DNA from: CAYRVX01 sp964427875 | GTDB taxonomy: Bacteria; Planctomycetota; Phycisphaerae; SM23-33 | Reading direction: 5' to 3' | Length of the DNA stretch: 64,000 bases | Assembly (NCBI GenBank): GCA_964427875.1 | Contig: CAYRVX010000013.1 | Span: 1-64,000 of the forward strand | Shown: in pieces, positions 1 through 9,336 of the stretch | Layout: every line of letters starts with the position of its first letter | Numbering within the stretch: position 1 is the stretch's first letter | Notes under the pieces: generated by a model | What the model was told of the DNA's origin: nothing | The model's database searches: none | What the model saw: the letters and a program-made list of their open reading frames with translations, nothing else | Translations under genes and position numbers: made by a program

Positions 1-791
1 GTGACTGTCCCTAATTTCAGGGAAGCCTTCCTTCATCGCGATGCTCTTTTTCGCCCAAGCCCTGCGAGATAGAAAGGGCGCCACCTGCTCTAACCGTCTC
101 CGACATCGCCGCGTATAGGGTCCGGGCGCCCGGCCGGGCCTTTTTGAGCGCCGTTCGATGGCCTTCAAATTGCCTCAAATTATTTTGAAATAATCGAACA
201 CCTGGCGGGGTTTCGTGTGTATAATACATAGAGACGATCTGTGTATGGTGTCCGCGCGCCCGAAGGGGGCAAATCCCGTGGAGAACACGTTGTAAGTCTT
301 TTTACGAAACAAAGCCATTTTGCCCGCAGTTTCGATATAAGTCCATTTTCAGCAAAGCTTTCTGGTCGTGCTCCGGGCAACTTTGCCATGGGGACCTTCG
401 TCGGTTGGCCCCTCCCGGCTCCCACAGGTCCCCGAGCCGTGCCGCCTGGTCCACTCCCCGCGGCAGGGCCGCGAACCCGTCAGCACCGCGCCACGGCGCG
501 CCCCCCGATGGCTCGTCTGCGATGGTGATGGCCGTCGTCGCGCGGGCGGCGCCGGAGCTGGTTGGCAAGGTGATCGCGACGTCGCCAGCGCTGCACGACA
601 AGCAGCCGGGCCAGTTCGGCTTCACGCTGGCGTGCCAGACGATCCTGTCGTCATGGATGCTCCCGGCGACTGGGGCGTGTCGAAACGTAGGACAACTGCT
701 GGGTTTGGAAAGTATGATATCCGGATGCCGAGCTTTGGGCGTCCGTAGTGCACCAATCATCGCTCCACCGGGACAAGCCCGGTGGCGGCGA
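1..791. other. Region with no supported gene
   Basis: No convincing coding region is visible on either strand. Short open frames exist, but they have biased compositions (Arg/Pro/Ala-rich) and no recognisable domain. The stretch around 181-370 is AT-richer than its surroundings and contains a TATAAT at 220-225, but no good -35 element sits 16-18 bases upstream, so I do not call a promoter. A frame covering roughly 405-800 on the plus strand has a less biased composition but no family I recognise. This region could hold the regulatory sequence of the following gene or a decayed gene. Confidence 0.5.
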
Positions 792-808
792 GGGGAGAGG
801 CGAAGAGC

Positions 809-2631
809 ATGGTGAAGCTGTCCGTGGCGGCGGCGGTCGCGGTGGGGCTGGCGTTGGTTGCCGGCGAGGCCCGCGCGGCGAAGCCCGAGCAGGTGCTGAA
901 CCACCATCTGGTCCGGCCGGCGCGGATCGGGCCGGAGCAGACGGCGGGCGGGCGCGTCCTGTTGACGCCGTGGCGCGATACCGACGACGTGGTCGAAGGA
1001 TGGGACTGGTCGCTGCCGCCGGGCGTCAGGCCGGTCGAGCGGTCCGGGCTGATCTTCCCGCGATCCGAGAAGCGGTCCTTCCCGGGCAACAAGCTGTTGA
1101 ACGTCGCGGTCTTCTGGCGAGACGTCGAGCCGCAGGAGGGGCGATACGACTTCGCCCCGATCCGCAGGAAGCTCGAGAACCTGCCCGAAGGCTTCGTCGG
1201 GTGCCGCTTCTACCTCTACTGCACCGTCGCCTACCGCCTGAGCAGGGGGCGGCGAGACACGGTCGCGCCGGGATGGCTGGCGAAGCACAACATCCCCGTC
1301 ATCGACATGACCAGCATGGAGGGGCGCTTCCAGCTCTTCAGCTATCCGATCTGGGACGAGCGTTATCACAAGCGGTACCTGCGCCTGATCGACGCGCTCG
1401 GCCGCAGCGGCATACCCCGGATGGACGCCCTGCGGATCGTCCACGTCGGGGCGATCAGCAAGAGCTGGGGCGAGGAGATGTACATCCCCAAGCCGGTGAC
1501 GCTGTGGTGCGAGCGGAACGTCGGCCTCAGGCCGGCGACGCTGGGCAAGTGCCTCACCGAGCGCCTCGACGCGTGGGCCCGCGCGTTCAAGGGCAACGAG
1601 CACAAGCTGGCGTGGGTCGGCGCCGGGCGGGGCGGCTGCCGCGGCGAGCACGACTATCAAGACGCCATGGCCCGGGTGATGAAGCACGCCTACGAGCTGG
1701 GCATGGGGCAGCGTTGCGGGTTCGTCGAGAACTACCTCTACGAGCTGGGCAACCCGTGGCTGGGCCAAGGCGTCGACGATCGGGGCTACCTGCTGATCGA
1801 CGAGACGTGCCCCCCGATCGCCGAGGTCCGGGCGTTCGGCGACGAGAACGAGGAGTACGGGCGGCACTGGACCGGGCGGTTCGGGCCGCTGGAGACCCAT
1901 CGATACCGCTACCACCAGTCCATGATCCGCGCGCTCCAGATGCGGCGGAACTACCTGTGGATGTCCCGGTCGTCGGTGGACATGGACCCGTCGTTGACGG
2001 CCTACGTGAGCCTTGCGCTCGGCCGGCGGGTCACCGACTCGCCCGACGCGTTCTGCTGCCTGCGGGAGAGCACCGTGCGGGCCTCCTTCGCGGGGAAGAA
2101 AGGCAAGACGGTGCCGATCCGCAACTTCGAGCGATGGCTCATCCAGCGCGACCGCGACGGATTCCGCACGGTGCCGGCCGTCAAGGCGGCCCAGCACGAG
2201 ATGATGTGGATGGTGCCCGCCGGCCACAAGTACGACTGGATCGCCCGCCGCACCGATCGCGCCGGCGGCAGCAGCCGAATGGGCTTCGCGCTCGACGACC
2301 GATTCCTCCGCGGCGGCCCGCACGGCGTGGCGATCAAGGTGACCTACCACGACGTCGGCCGCGGGCGATGGTCGCTGGTCTACACGCGGCCCGGAGGGGC
2401 GAAGGGCCGCAAGACCGTCGCCTGCCACGACACAGGCAAGGTCTTCACCGCCACCTTCCACCTGGGCGACGCGTGCTTTGTCGGCAAGGGCGAGGCCTTC
2501 GACTTCCACCTGGAGGCCGAGGGCGAGGACGCCACGTTCTCATTCGTCCGCGTGATCAAGCGGCCCGGCAGTTCGGCAAGGTGTTCGCCGACCCCATCGA
2601 GCACTTCCGCAAGCTCGTCGAGCACATCTGA
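809..2631 (+). CDS. Exported glycoside-hydrolase-like protein, apparently frameshifted near the C-terminus
   Basis: Start ATG 809 follows a GGAGAGG-type ribosome site (about 794-800) and gives a clear signal peptide (MVKLSVAAAVAVGLALVAG, cleavage near ARA-A). The next segment has the 'W..VEP.EGRYDF' pattern of TIM-barrel glycosidases (about residues 100-120) and a 'SWGEEMY' motif near residue 220 reminiscent of the acid/base region in GH42 or DUF4832-type barrels. The C-terminal 150 residues look like a beta-sandwich ending in 'FSFVRVIK'. After that codon (2560) the reading frame runs into a Ser/Pro-rich tail antisense to the next gene. The -1 frame instead gives a natural ending, ARQFGKVFADPIEHFRKL..., with a stop at 2629-2631. 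I therefore place the true end at 2631, with one base missing near 2560-2570. No other gene is in this unit. Substrate unknown; the family assignment is tentative. Confidence 0.6.
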
Positions 2632-2670
2632 CAGCCTCTCGGGATGCGCATCTCTCGGGCGGGATCGCGG

Positions 2671-3738
2671 TCATCCGTCCACCACGTCCAACATGGCGCG
2701 GAGGTTCTCGATGGGCGTGCCCGGCGAGACGCCCCCGCCCGGCGAGACCAGCAGCGGTGCGCAGGCCGCCGCCTTGCCGAGAAGCTCCTGCGTGGCCCGG
2801 CGCACCTGCGGCGGTGTGCCGCGGACGAGCACGTCCAGGGGCGCGATGTTCCCCATCAGAACGATCTCCGGGCCAAGCAGCTCCCGCGCCCTTACGGGAT
2901 CGATCGCGTGGCTGAAGTTGAACACGTCGATGCCGACTCCCGCCAGGACCGGGAAGACGTTCTCGTTCGGCGTGTCGTTGTGGAACACGTGGAGCAGTCC
3001 GGGGAACGCATCGAAGATCCGGCGCAGGAGGGGCGCGGCGAACCGGCGGGCGTGATCCGGTGAGATCAAGCCCACCACGTCGTCCAGCAGGAGGATGCCC
3101 ACCGGCTCGGCGATCCGCTCGAGCTGACATCGCAGGAAGCGGATGCACAGCTCCGTGGTCCTCTCGAGCACGCGGGTGCACTTGTCCGGCTCCAGCGGCA
3201 TGGTGGTGAGGAACTCCGTCATGCCCAGCACGTGCGAGGCGGTCGCGAGCGGCCCACGGGCGGCGACCATGCGCGGGGCGAACGGAAGGTGCTTCGCCTG
3301 CTCGGCCAGCCGCTCGTAGCGGCGCAGGACCACCGGCATGAGCCCGTCCGTCTCGGGATTGGGCACGTCGGCATCGAGGACGGCATCGACCCCGCCGGGG
3401 CAGGGACGGATCCCCGGCGGCGCGTCCGGGCTCCACCGGATCGGCACGCCCCAGCCGCTGGGCTCGGCGGCCATGCCGAACTCCACCCACGCCCCGGGAA
3501 CGAGCGCCGCCCCCGGCAGGTCCTGGTGGACCCGGGCGTACACGCCCAGCCAGACCTTCGGGTCGAAGTAGAAGTCCAGTGTCTTGACACCTGCGTAGCC
3601 CGGCAGCCAGGGCGAGTCGACGATGAGTGCGACCATCGTCTCGTCCCTTCTGCGCCGGCGGGCGATCCGCTCAAGACGTTCCAACGTACGCCTCCCTATC
3701 TCGTACGCCGGGTCCCTTCCTTCCCGGCAACGCTTCAC
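2671..3738 (-). CDS. Uroporphyrinogen decarboxylase (UroD)-family protein, methyltransferase-type
   Basis: 355 aa. The sequence follows the UroD/MtaA-MtbA fold family: 'VALIVDSPWLPGY' early, 'GPLATASHVLGMTEFL' in the middle, 'LLLDDVVGLISPDHARRF' for the substrate side, 'HVFHNDTPNENVFPVLAGVGIDVFNFSHAID' and 'MGNIAPLDVLVRGTP' near the C-terminus. In planctomycetes such stand-alone paralogues are usually not heme enzymes but corrinoid or methyl-transfer-like proteins of unknown substrate; that is family knowledge, not seen here. It starts at GTG 3738. An internal ATG at residue 35 also has a GGGA-type ribosome site and is an alternative, but the upstream helix (RRTLERLERIARRRRRDE) matches the usual N-terminus. 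It lies 16 bases after the beta-propeller gene on the same strand, so the two are probably cotranscribed. Confidence 0.8.
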   Translation of the reverse strand: MKRCREGRDPAYEIGRRTLERLERIARRRRRDETMVALIVDSPWLPGYAGVKTLDFYFDPKVWLGVYARVHQDLPGAALVPGAWVEFGMAAEPSGWGVPIRWSPDAPPGIRPCPGGVDAVLDADVPNPETDGLMPVVLRRYERLAEQAKHLPFAPRMVAARGPLATASHVLGMTEFLTTMPLEPDKCTRVLERTTELCIRFLRCQLERIAEPVGILLLDDVVGLISPDHARRFAAPLLRRIFDAFPGLLHVFHNDTPNENVFPVLAGVGIDVFNFSHAIDPVRARELLGPEIVLMGNIAPLDVLVRGTPPQVRRATQELLGKAAACAPLLVSPGGGVSPGTPIENLRAMLDVVDG

Positions 3739-3754
3739 CAGCTTGCCTGCCCCC

Positions 3755-5389
3755 CTACCCCGCCGGCGCGCCGCACCGGACGGCGTACAGGCGGGTCATG
3801 GTGGCTACGTAGAAAACGCCGTTGGCTACGATCGGCGTGGCGAAGAGGCCGGTGTCCAGCTTGATCCGGGCGATCTCCTTCTTCTCCCGGCCGGTGGCGA
3901 GGACGTGCAGGTAGCCCCGCTTCGTGCCGATGTAGACCTTTCCGTCGCCGACGAGCGGCGAGCTCCAGATGCGGTCGCGCACGTCGTGCCTCCAGACGGT
4001 CCCGCCCGTGTCGGCGTCGATGCAGAACAGGCGGCCGGTGTAGTCGGCCCAGTAGACCAGCCCGTCGGCGACGGCCGCGGTGGTGAGCGACCGCTCGACG
4101 TCCGTTTTCATCCAGACCTTGCCCGTCCTGGAGATGTCGCCGGTCTTCGTCGCGTCGATGCAGGAGATGCACCCCGGCGCGGTCCCGTGGAGGGTGTCCT
4201 GGCCGACGGAGACGTAGACGCGGTCCTCGTGGAACGCGGCGGTGCCGATGCACTCGCACGGGCTGATGACTCCCTTGGACCCGTGCTTCGTCTGGTAGCG
4301 GATCTTCTTGCCCTTCTCGTCGAGCCTGAGGCTCGGCGGGTTGCAGTCGAACCGCCAGACCTCCTTGATCGTGCCGACGCCGTTGGGGTCTTCCGGAAGC
4401 TCGGGCTTTGCGTCGAAGGCGTAGCAGAAGCCGTCCCCGGCGCCGTAGAAGATGAGCTCCCGCCCGTTCACCACGCCCATCGACGGCGAGGACCACTGCC
4501 CGTGGAAGATGTTGGCCCCGATGTTCGACTTGTCCACGGCCGCCAGCCGGCCGGTCTTCTTGTCCAGCATGACGAAGCTCGGCGCGTCGGGATACGGCAC
4601 CCGCCTGTGCGAGCGGTCCACGCCGTTGCTCGTGCCGAAGCAGACGTAGTCGCCATGGACCAGTACCGAGCAGGCCGACGCGTCCTGCGGCCAGCAACTG
4701 ATCTCCTTCATCATGTCGAAGCGCCAGATGATGTCGGCGTCGGTCGGCCCGAGCTTGACGGGCTTGCCCGGCTCGCGGATCACCTTCGGGCCGTTGGGGC
4801 CCTCGATGGTTTTCTCGTTGATCGGCCAGGCGTAGGATTGGGCCTCGTGCTTGAAGGGCCCGTCGTTGCCGTTGGCCAGGCCGTGGACGTCCAGGCAGAC
4901 CACCGCGCAGCGATTGGTCATCACGTAGACGCGGTCGCCGTCCACGGCGGGGGTCGCGCATATGCCCAGCTTGCCGTAGTCGCCGTTGAAGTTGCCGCCG
5001 GGCCTGAGCTTGGGCACGACGAGCTGCCAGAGGAGCTCGCCGTCGGACTCGCGGAAGCACATCAGCACGCCGCGGTCGCCCCCGTACTTGCCGTCCCGCG
5101 GCTTGTTGTTGTTGGTGCCGACGAAGATGCGCCCTCCCGCGACAACCGGGCCGCCATAGGTCTGCGAGCCGAGCTTCGCCGTCCAGAGGACGTTCTTCGA
5201 CGCGCCGCGGGGCGTCTTGCCCTTGCGGACCTCGCCGACATCAAACTGCGTCGGCAGGGCCTTGGCGTCTGTGACCAGGTTCTTGCTGTCCCGGCCGCAC
5301 CACTGCGGCCAGTCGGCGGCAAGGGTCGCCGAGTACGTCCCGGCCGCCAGAGCGAGGGCGATCACCGCTGCCACTCGTCGCACAAACAT
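3755..5389 (-). CDS. Exported PQQ-binding-like beta-propeller protein (BamB-like)
   Basis: 544 aa with an N-terminal signal peptide (MFVRRVAAVIALALAAGTYS, then LAADWPQWCG). 'DWPQW.GR' is the usual opening of planctomycete PQQ-like propellers. Repeated blades carry the family's pattern 'G..VYV..G....C.D..TG...W', for example 'GRLFCIDADTGGTVWRHDV' and 'VGDGKVYIGTKRGYLHVLATG' near the C-terminus. It probably acts in the periplasm as a scaffold or substrate-binding propeller; no catalytic residues for a dehydrogenase are evident and no cytochrome domain follows. ATG 5389 has GGGAG five bases upstream. It is the first gene of a unit with the UroD-family gene. Cysteines in the blades (SCIDATKTG, SPCECIG) are more numerous than usual. 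Exact function unknown. Confidence 0.85.
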   Translation of the reverse strand: MFVRRVAAVIALALAAGTYSATLAADWPQWCGRDSKNLVTDAKALPTQFDVGEVRKGKTPRGASKNVLWTAKLGSQTYGGPVVAGGRIFVGTNNNKPRDGKYGGDRGVLMCFRESDGELLWQLVVPKLRPGGNFNGDYGKLGICATPAVDGDRVYVMTNRCAVVCLDVHGLANGNDGPFKHEAQSYAWPINEKTIEGPNGPKVIREPGKPVKLGPTDADIIWRFDMMKEISCWPQDASACSVLVHGDYVCFGTSNGVDRSHRRVPYPDAPSFVMLDKKTGRLAAVDKSNIGANIFHGQWSSPSMGVVNGRELIFYGAGDGFCYAFDAKPELPEDPNGVGTIKEVWRFDCNPPSLRLDEKGKKIRYQTKHGSKGVISPCECIGTAAFHEDRVYVSVGQDTLHGTAPGCISCIDATKTGDISRTGKVWMKTDVERSLTTAAVADGLVYWADYTGRLFCIDADTGGTVWRHDVRDRIWSSPLVGDGKVYIGTKRGYLHVLATGREKKEIARIKLDTGLFATPIVANGVFYVATMTRLYAVRCGAPAG

Positions 5390-5756
5390 CGTGTCTCCCG
5401 TTTCGCATTCAGGACATCAAAGACGGATCACCGCTCGCCCGCCCGCATCGCGGCAGCCGAGCCGCTGCCCGGCCGGATACGTCAGCCGGCATGACAACTG
5501 AAACCCCCCTTGGCGCCCGTGGTGTCCCCGCACATCGGCACGCGCCGGATCTGTACGTGCCGGTCGCGCCGGCATGGGCCCGGGCGGCGGCTGAACGGCC
5601 CGGGGAGACGCCCCATAAGAAAGACAAGACCTGCCGGGCGGAGGACGCTACACTGTATGGTGCAAGGAGCCGAAGCGCCGCGTCGGCGCACGGCGCGAAG
5701 GCCGCCCGCGGCGAACGGGCGGATCCAGCCGCGACAAAGTCGCCGGGAGACGCATC
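5390..5756. other. Divergent intergenic region
   Basis: This 367-bp stretch separates the minus-strand propeller unit from the plus-strand sppA-like gene and must hold both promoters. I see no strong sigma70 pair; TACACT near 5649 is a possible weak -10 for the plus strand. The plus-strand ribosome site GGGAG lies at 5745-5749. There is no gene I can support here. Confidence 0.5.
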
Positions 5757-6905
5757 ATGTCCCAACCGGAACCGCCGAGTGACCTCTCTCCGACACTCCA
5801 GCCCATTCCAGCGTCGGCGCGGCCGGGTGCGCCGCGCGGACCGGCGGGCGGTCACCCTCCGGGCGGGCCGGTCCCGCCGAGCGGGCGCCGGCGGAAATCG
5901 GCATCCGCCATCAAGATCGTGCTGCTCGTCCTCGGCGGGCTCGCGCTGCTGGGCTCGCTGGCGGTGAACGCGCTGCTTCTGGCGGACGTCGGCGCCGCCT
6001 TCGAGCACCGTATCGCCATGCGAACGAGCGTCGTCAAGGCGGGCAACCGAAACGAGACGGTCGCGCTGTACGGCGTGGAGGGCATCATCGACAGCCGGGC
6101 GTCCGCCCAGTTCGAGCAGTTCTACAAGGCGGTGATTGACGACGACAACGTCAAGGCCGTCATGCTGCGCGTCAACAGCCCCGGCGGCGGAGTGACCTCG
6201 TCCGACCAGATCTGCCAGATGGTCAAGGACCTCAGGAAGAAGGGCAAGAAGGTGGTCGTTTCGATGGGCTCGCTGGCCGCCAGCGGGGCGTACTACATCT
6301 CCGCGCCGGCCGACGAGATCTACGCCGAGGCCACCACCATCACCGGCTCCATCGGCGTCGTCGCCGGGTGGGTCGTCCTCAAGGGCACGCTCGACAAGAT
6401 CGGGGCCGAGCCCGTCATCATCAAGAGCTCCCACTCGGAGGGATGGAAAGACGAGATGAGCAGCCTCAGCCGCCCGCACGAGTACCAGCGGCGCCACATC
6501 CGCGACGTGCTCGACAACCTCCAGGGACGGTTCGAAGATGTCGTCCAGGCCGGCCGCGGCAAGCGGCTCAAGACCCGCCGCGTCTCGTACACCATCCCCG
6601 CCGCTGAAGAAGGCAAGGCCCCGGTCGAGCATACCGAGACGGAGCCGCTGAACGGCAAGATCTACCTCGCCGACAAGGCCAGGGAGTTCGGGCTGATCGA
6701 CCGGATCGGTTTCCAGGACGCGGCGATTCGGCGGGCGGCGCAACTGGCGGGGCTCAGCCGCGAGAGGGTCGTCCACTACTCCCGGCGAAAGAGCATGATG
6801 GAGAAGCTCCTGGAGGGGAAGGCCGCCGGCTCGATGAAACTGGATCTCGACCTGCTCGACAAGCTCCAGACGCCGCGATTCATGATGATCTGGAAGGCGG
6901 ACTGA
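5757..6905 (+). CDS. sppA: Signal peptide peptidase SppA-type (S49) serine protease
   Basis: 382 aa. The N-terminus is Pro/Gly-rich and cytoplasmic, followed by one membrane segment at about residues 50-75 (AIKIVLLVLGGLALLGSLAV), so the protease domain faces the periplasm. S49 hallmarks are present: 'LRVNSPGGGVTSSD' (residues 138-150), the nucleophile in 'GSLAASGAYY' (Ser176) and 'TITGSIGVVAG' after it. The general base is probably Lys231 in 'SEGWKD', about 55 residues after the Ser, matching the spacing of short-form bacterial and archaeal SppA. Length fits the single-domain form rather than the ~600-aa E. coli type. It would clear cleaved signal peptides or act in membrane stress. Ribosome site GGGAG lies seven bases before ATG. 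The 7-bp repeat array begins immediately after the stop. Confidence 0.9.
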   Translation: MSQPEPPSDLSPTLQPIPASARPGAPRGPAGGHPPGGPVPPSGRRRKSASAIKIVLLVLGGLALLGSLAVNALLLADVGAAFEHRIAMRTSVVKAGNRNETVALYGVEGIIDSRASAQFEQFYKAVIDDDNVKAVMLRVNSPGGGVTSSDQICQMVKDLRKKGKKVVVSMGSLAASGAYYISAPADEIYAEATTITGSIGVVAGWVVLKGTLDKIGAEPVIIKSSHSEGWKDEMSSLSRPHEYQRRHIRDVLDNLQGRFEDVVQAGRGKRLKTRRVSYTIPAAEEGKAPVEHTETEPLNGKIYLADKAREFGLIDRIGFQDAAIRRAAQLAGLSRERVVHYSRRKSMMEKLLEGKAAGSMKLDLDLLDKLQTPRFMMIWKAD

Positions 6906-6906
6906 A

Positions 6907-6990
6907 CGGATTGCGGATTGCGAATTGCGAATTGCGAATTGCGGATTGCGGATTGCGAATTGCGGATTGCGAATTGCGGATTGCGGATTG
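6907..6990. repeat. Tandem heptanucleotide array, 12 units of CGGATTG/CGAATTG
   Basis: Twelve perfect head-to-tail 7-bp units occupy this stretch. Each is either CGGATTG or CGAATTG, in the order G G A A A G G A G A G G at the variable base. The array starts one base after the sppA-like stop and ends 30 bases before the next start codon. Because 7 is not a multiple of 3 it is open in several frames on both strands, encoding Ile-Arg-Asn-Pro-Gln-type strings that should not be annotated as protein. It is not CRISPR: there are no spacers. Confidence 0.95.
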
Positions 6991-7020
6991 CGGGCTCGGG
7001 GGGAGGTCCCTTTGGGAAGC

Positions 7021-9264
7021 ATGAAAGGCCTTCGTCGCTTTCGACTGTTTATCGTGCTGGGCACGTGCGTGTTCTGCGCTGCGCTGCCGGCCGCGCAGGG
7101 CGGTGCGAACGAACCTCCCGGCGATGAGCGGCTGGACCGCGCCGTCAAGGCGGCGGCACAGTTCCTGCTCGGCCGGATCGGGCGCGACGGCAAGTGCCTC
7201 TCCGAGCCGCCCGCCCAGGACCCCCGCTTCGCCGGCAAGACCGCCCTGTGCGTTCAGGCGCTGCTGACGGCCGGCGTGGAGCCCGAAAAGAGCGCCCCGC
7301 TCGCCGGCGCGATCGCGTGGCTCCAGGGCGCCAAGCTCCACGGCACCTATGCGGTGGCCATGCGGGCCAACGCCTGGGCCCTCCTGCGCGACCCGCGGAC
7401 ACGCGGGCTTCTCAAGAAGGACACCGCCTGGCTGATCAACGCCATGAACGACGAGGGCGGCTACACCTACACGTCCTGCGACGGCAAGGCCGGCGAGCGG
7501 CACGACAACTCGAACGCCCAGATGGCCTTGCTGGGCGTCACGGCCGGGGCTCGCCACGGCGTCGAGGTGCCCCCGGCATACTGGAATCGCGTCGAGAAGT
7601 ACTGGATCGCCCAGCAGCAGCTCGACGGCGGATGGGGCTATCGCACGGACCCCAGGACCCTCACCGCCCGCACCTACGGCTCGATGACCGCCGCCGGGCT
7701 GGCCAGCCTGTACCTCTGCTTCGATCGCCTCCGGACCGACCAGTTTGTCCGGTGCGCCGCGGCCGGCGAGCACGAGCCCATCAGCAAGGGCCTCGCCTGG
7801 CTTGGCGAGCACTTCCGGGCCGACGAGAACCCCAGGAAGGGCGTCGAGTGGTACTACTACTGGCTGTACTGCGCCGCCCGAGTGGGCCTGGCCAGCGGAC
7901 ACAAGTACTTCGCCACCCACGACTGGTACGCCGAGGGACGCCGGGCGCTGCTGGGCCGGCAGGACCCCGGCGGCAGTTGGGGATACGGGGACCGCACGGC
8001 GGAGACGTCGTTCGCGCTGATGTTCATCATTCGCGGGCGCCATCCGATCCTGATCAACAAGCTGCGCTATCCGGGGCGATGGAACCCCCGGCCGCGCGAC
8101 GCGGCCAATCTCTCGCGGTGGATATCGACGACGTTCGAGCGCCCGGTGGGCTGGCAGATCGTCAACCTCGACTCCCCGCCGGCGGACTGGCACGAGGCGC
8201 CCATCCTCTACCTCTCCGGGGCCGGGCCCATTGAGCTCACCGCCGGGCAGATCGACAAGATCCGCACCTACGTCCACCAGGGCGGAGTGCTGCTGTCCGA
8301 GGCCGCCTGCAACAGCGGCGATTTCACGCTCGACATGGACAAGCTCCACAAGAAGCTCTTTGCGGACTACCCGCTGATCCGCCTGCCGGAGACGCACGCG
8401 ATCTACTCCGCCCACTTCCCGTCGAAGGCGGGCGCGTGGCTGTCGGGCGTCTCCAACGGCGTCCGCCTGCTGGCCGTCCATGCCCCGCGAGAGCTCTCCC
8501 TGGCCATGCAGCTCGGGCCGAAGAAGGCCCACCTGCCGATCTACGAGCTGCTGGCCAACATCTACGTGCACTCGACGGACCGCGGCAAGCTCCGTCCGCG
8601 CGGCTCGACGTACTGGCCGGTGGCCGAGAAGGTCCAGCCGCGAGCGACGATCCGCCTGGCCAGGCTCCGGCACGGCGGCAACTGCGACCCCGAGCCGCTC
8701 GCGTGGCGGCGGCTGAGCATCCTGCTGGCCAATCGCCACGGCGTGCGGCTGGACGTCTCGCCGCTCATGGACATCTCGAAGCTCGACGCCGGAGATCGGC
8801 CCGTCGCGCACATGACCGGCACCGACGCGTTCGAGCTGTCCCGCGCCGAGGCCGACGCCCTGAAGAGGTACTTCCGCACGGGCGGCACGCTCCTCGTCGA
8901 CGCCGCCGGCGGGTCGCGGATCTTCTCCGAGACCGTCGCCCGGCGCATCTGCCCGCTCGCCGGCGGCTCCAAGAGCGGCGAGCTGGCCCACGACCACCCG
9001 CTGTACCTCAAGGGGCCGTATGAGCTGAAGGAGGTCCGTTATCGCAGGGACTACGCCCAGACGCTCAATCCCGCCGACCGGACCCGCGCCCGCCTGCGCG
9101 TCGTGCTCCGGGGAGAGCGTCTGGCCGTGATCCACAGCCGCGAGGACCTGACCTTCGGCCTGCTCGGCGCGCCGGCCTTCAAGCTCAAAGGCTACACCGC
9201 CGATTGCGCCGAAAAGCTCATGACCAACATCCTCTTCCACGTGGCGAAGGTGAAGGCGAAGTGA
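7021..9264 (+). CDS. Exported prenyltransferase/squalene-cyclase-repeat plus DUF4159 protein
   Basis: 747 aa. Start ATG 7021 is chosen because it gives a signal peptide (MKGLRRFRLFIVLGTCVFCA); upstream in-frame codons lie inside the heptamer array. The N-terminal half (about residues 35-340) is an alpha/alpha toroid with QW-type repeats: 'QQQLDGGWGYRTD' and 'GRQDPGGSWGYGD' are clear, as in squalene cyclase and prenyltransferase beta subunits, but the catalytic DxDD motif of cyclases is not apparent. The C-terminal half carries the DUF4159 pattern 'LYLSGAGPIELTAGQIDKI' followed by 'GGVLLSEAACNSGDF', and a second related glutamine-amidotransferase-like segment, 'LSRAEADALKRYFRTGGTLL' and 'VDAAGGS'. 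Such proteins are common in planctomycetes, with unknown function; probably periplasmic. It shares direction with the genes on either side. Confidence 0.85.
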   Translation: MKGLRRFRLFIVLGTCVFCAALPAAQGGANEPPGDERLDRAVKAAAQFLLGRIGRDGKCLSEPPAQDPRFAGKTALCVQALLTAGVEPEKSAPLAGAIAWLQGAKLHGTYAVAMRANAWALLRDPRTRGLLKKDTAWLINAMNDEGGYTYTSCDGKAGERHDNSNAQMALLGVTAGARHGVEVPPAYWNRVEKYWIAQQQLDGGWGYRTDPRTLTARTYGSMTAAGLASLYLCFDRLRTDQFVRCAAAGEHEPISKGLAWLGEHFRADENPRKGVEWYYYWLYCAARVGLASGHKYFATHDWYAEGRRALLGRQDPGGSWGYGDRTAETSFALMFIIRGRHPILINKLRYPGRWNPRPRDAANLSRWISTTFERPVGWQIVNLDSPPADWHEAPILYLSGAGPIELTAGQIDKIRTYVHQGGVLLSEAACNSGDFTLDMDKLHKKLFADYPLIRLPETHAIYSAHFPSKAGAWLSGVSNGVRLLAVHAPRELSLAMQLGPKKAHLPIYELLANIYVHSTDRGKLRPRGSTYWPVAEKVQPRATIRLARLRHGGNCDPEPLAWRRLSILLANRHGVRLDVSPLMDISKLDAGDRPVAHMTGTDAFELSRAEADALKRYFRTGGTLLVDAAGGSRIFSETVARRICPLAGGSKSGELAHDHPLYLKGPYELKEVRYRRDYAQTLNPADRTRARLRVVLRGERLAVIHSREDLTFGLLGAPAFKLKGYTADCAEKLMTNILFHVAKVKAK

Positions 9265-9336
9265 CCGCCGCGGCCCCTTGACGGCGCTCGTGCACCGTCA
9301 TACGTTGGCGGCGGGCCGGCGACGGGCTTCCAGTGG

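Noticed and set aside
220..225. TATAAT promoter near the left edge
   Set aside because: No adequate -35 at the right distance and no supported gene directly downstream.
405..808. Possible small plus-strand protein upstream of the first gene
   Set aside because: Composition is plausible but there is no ribosome site, family match or conserved motif to support it.
302..2509. Long minus-strand frame opposite the first gene
   Set aside because: Biased composition, no domain; the plus strand has a signal peptide and globular sequence.
6907..7020. Protein-coding extension of the DUF4159 gene through the heptamer array
   Set aside because: It would add an IANCGLRIANC-type repeat before a normal signal peptide; a 7-bp array stays open in many frames by chance.
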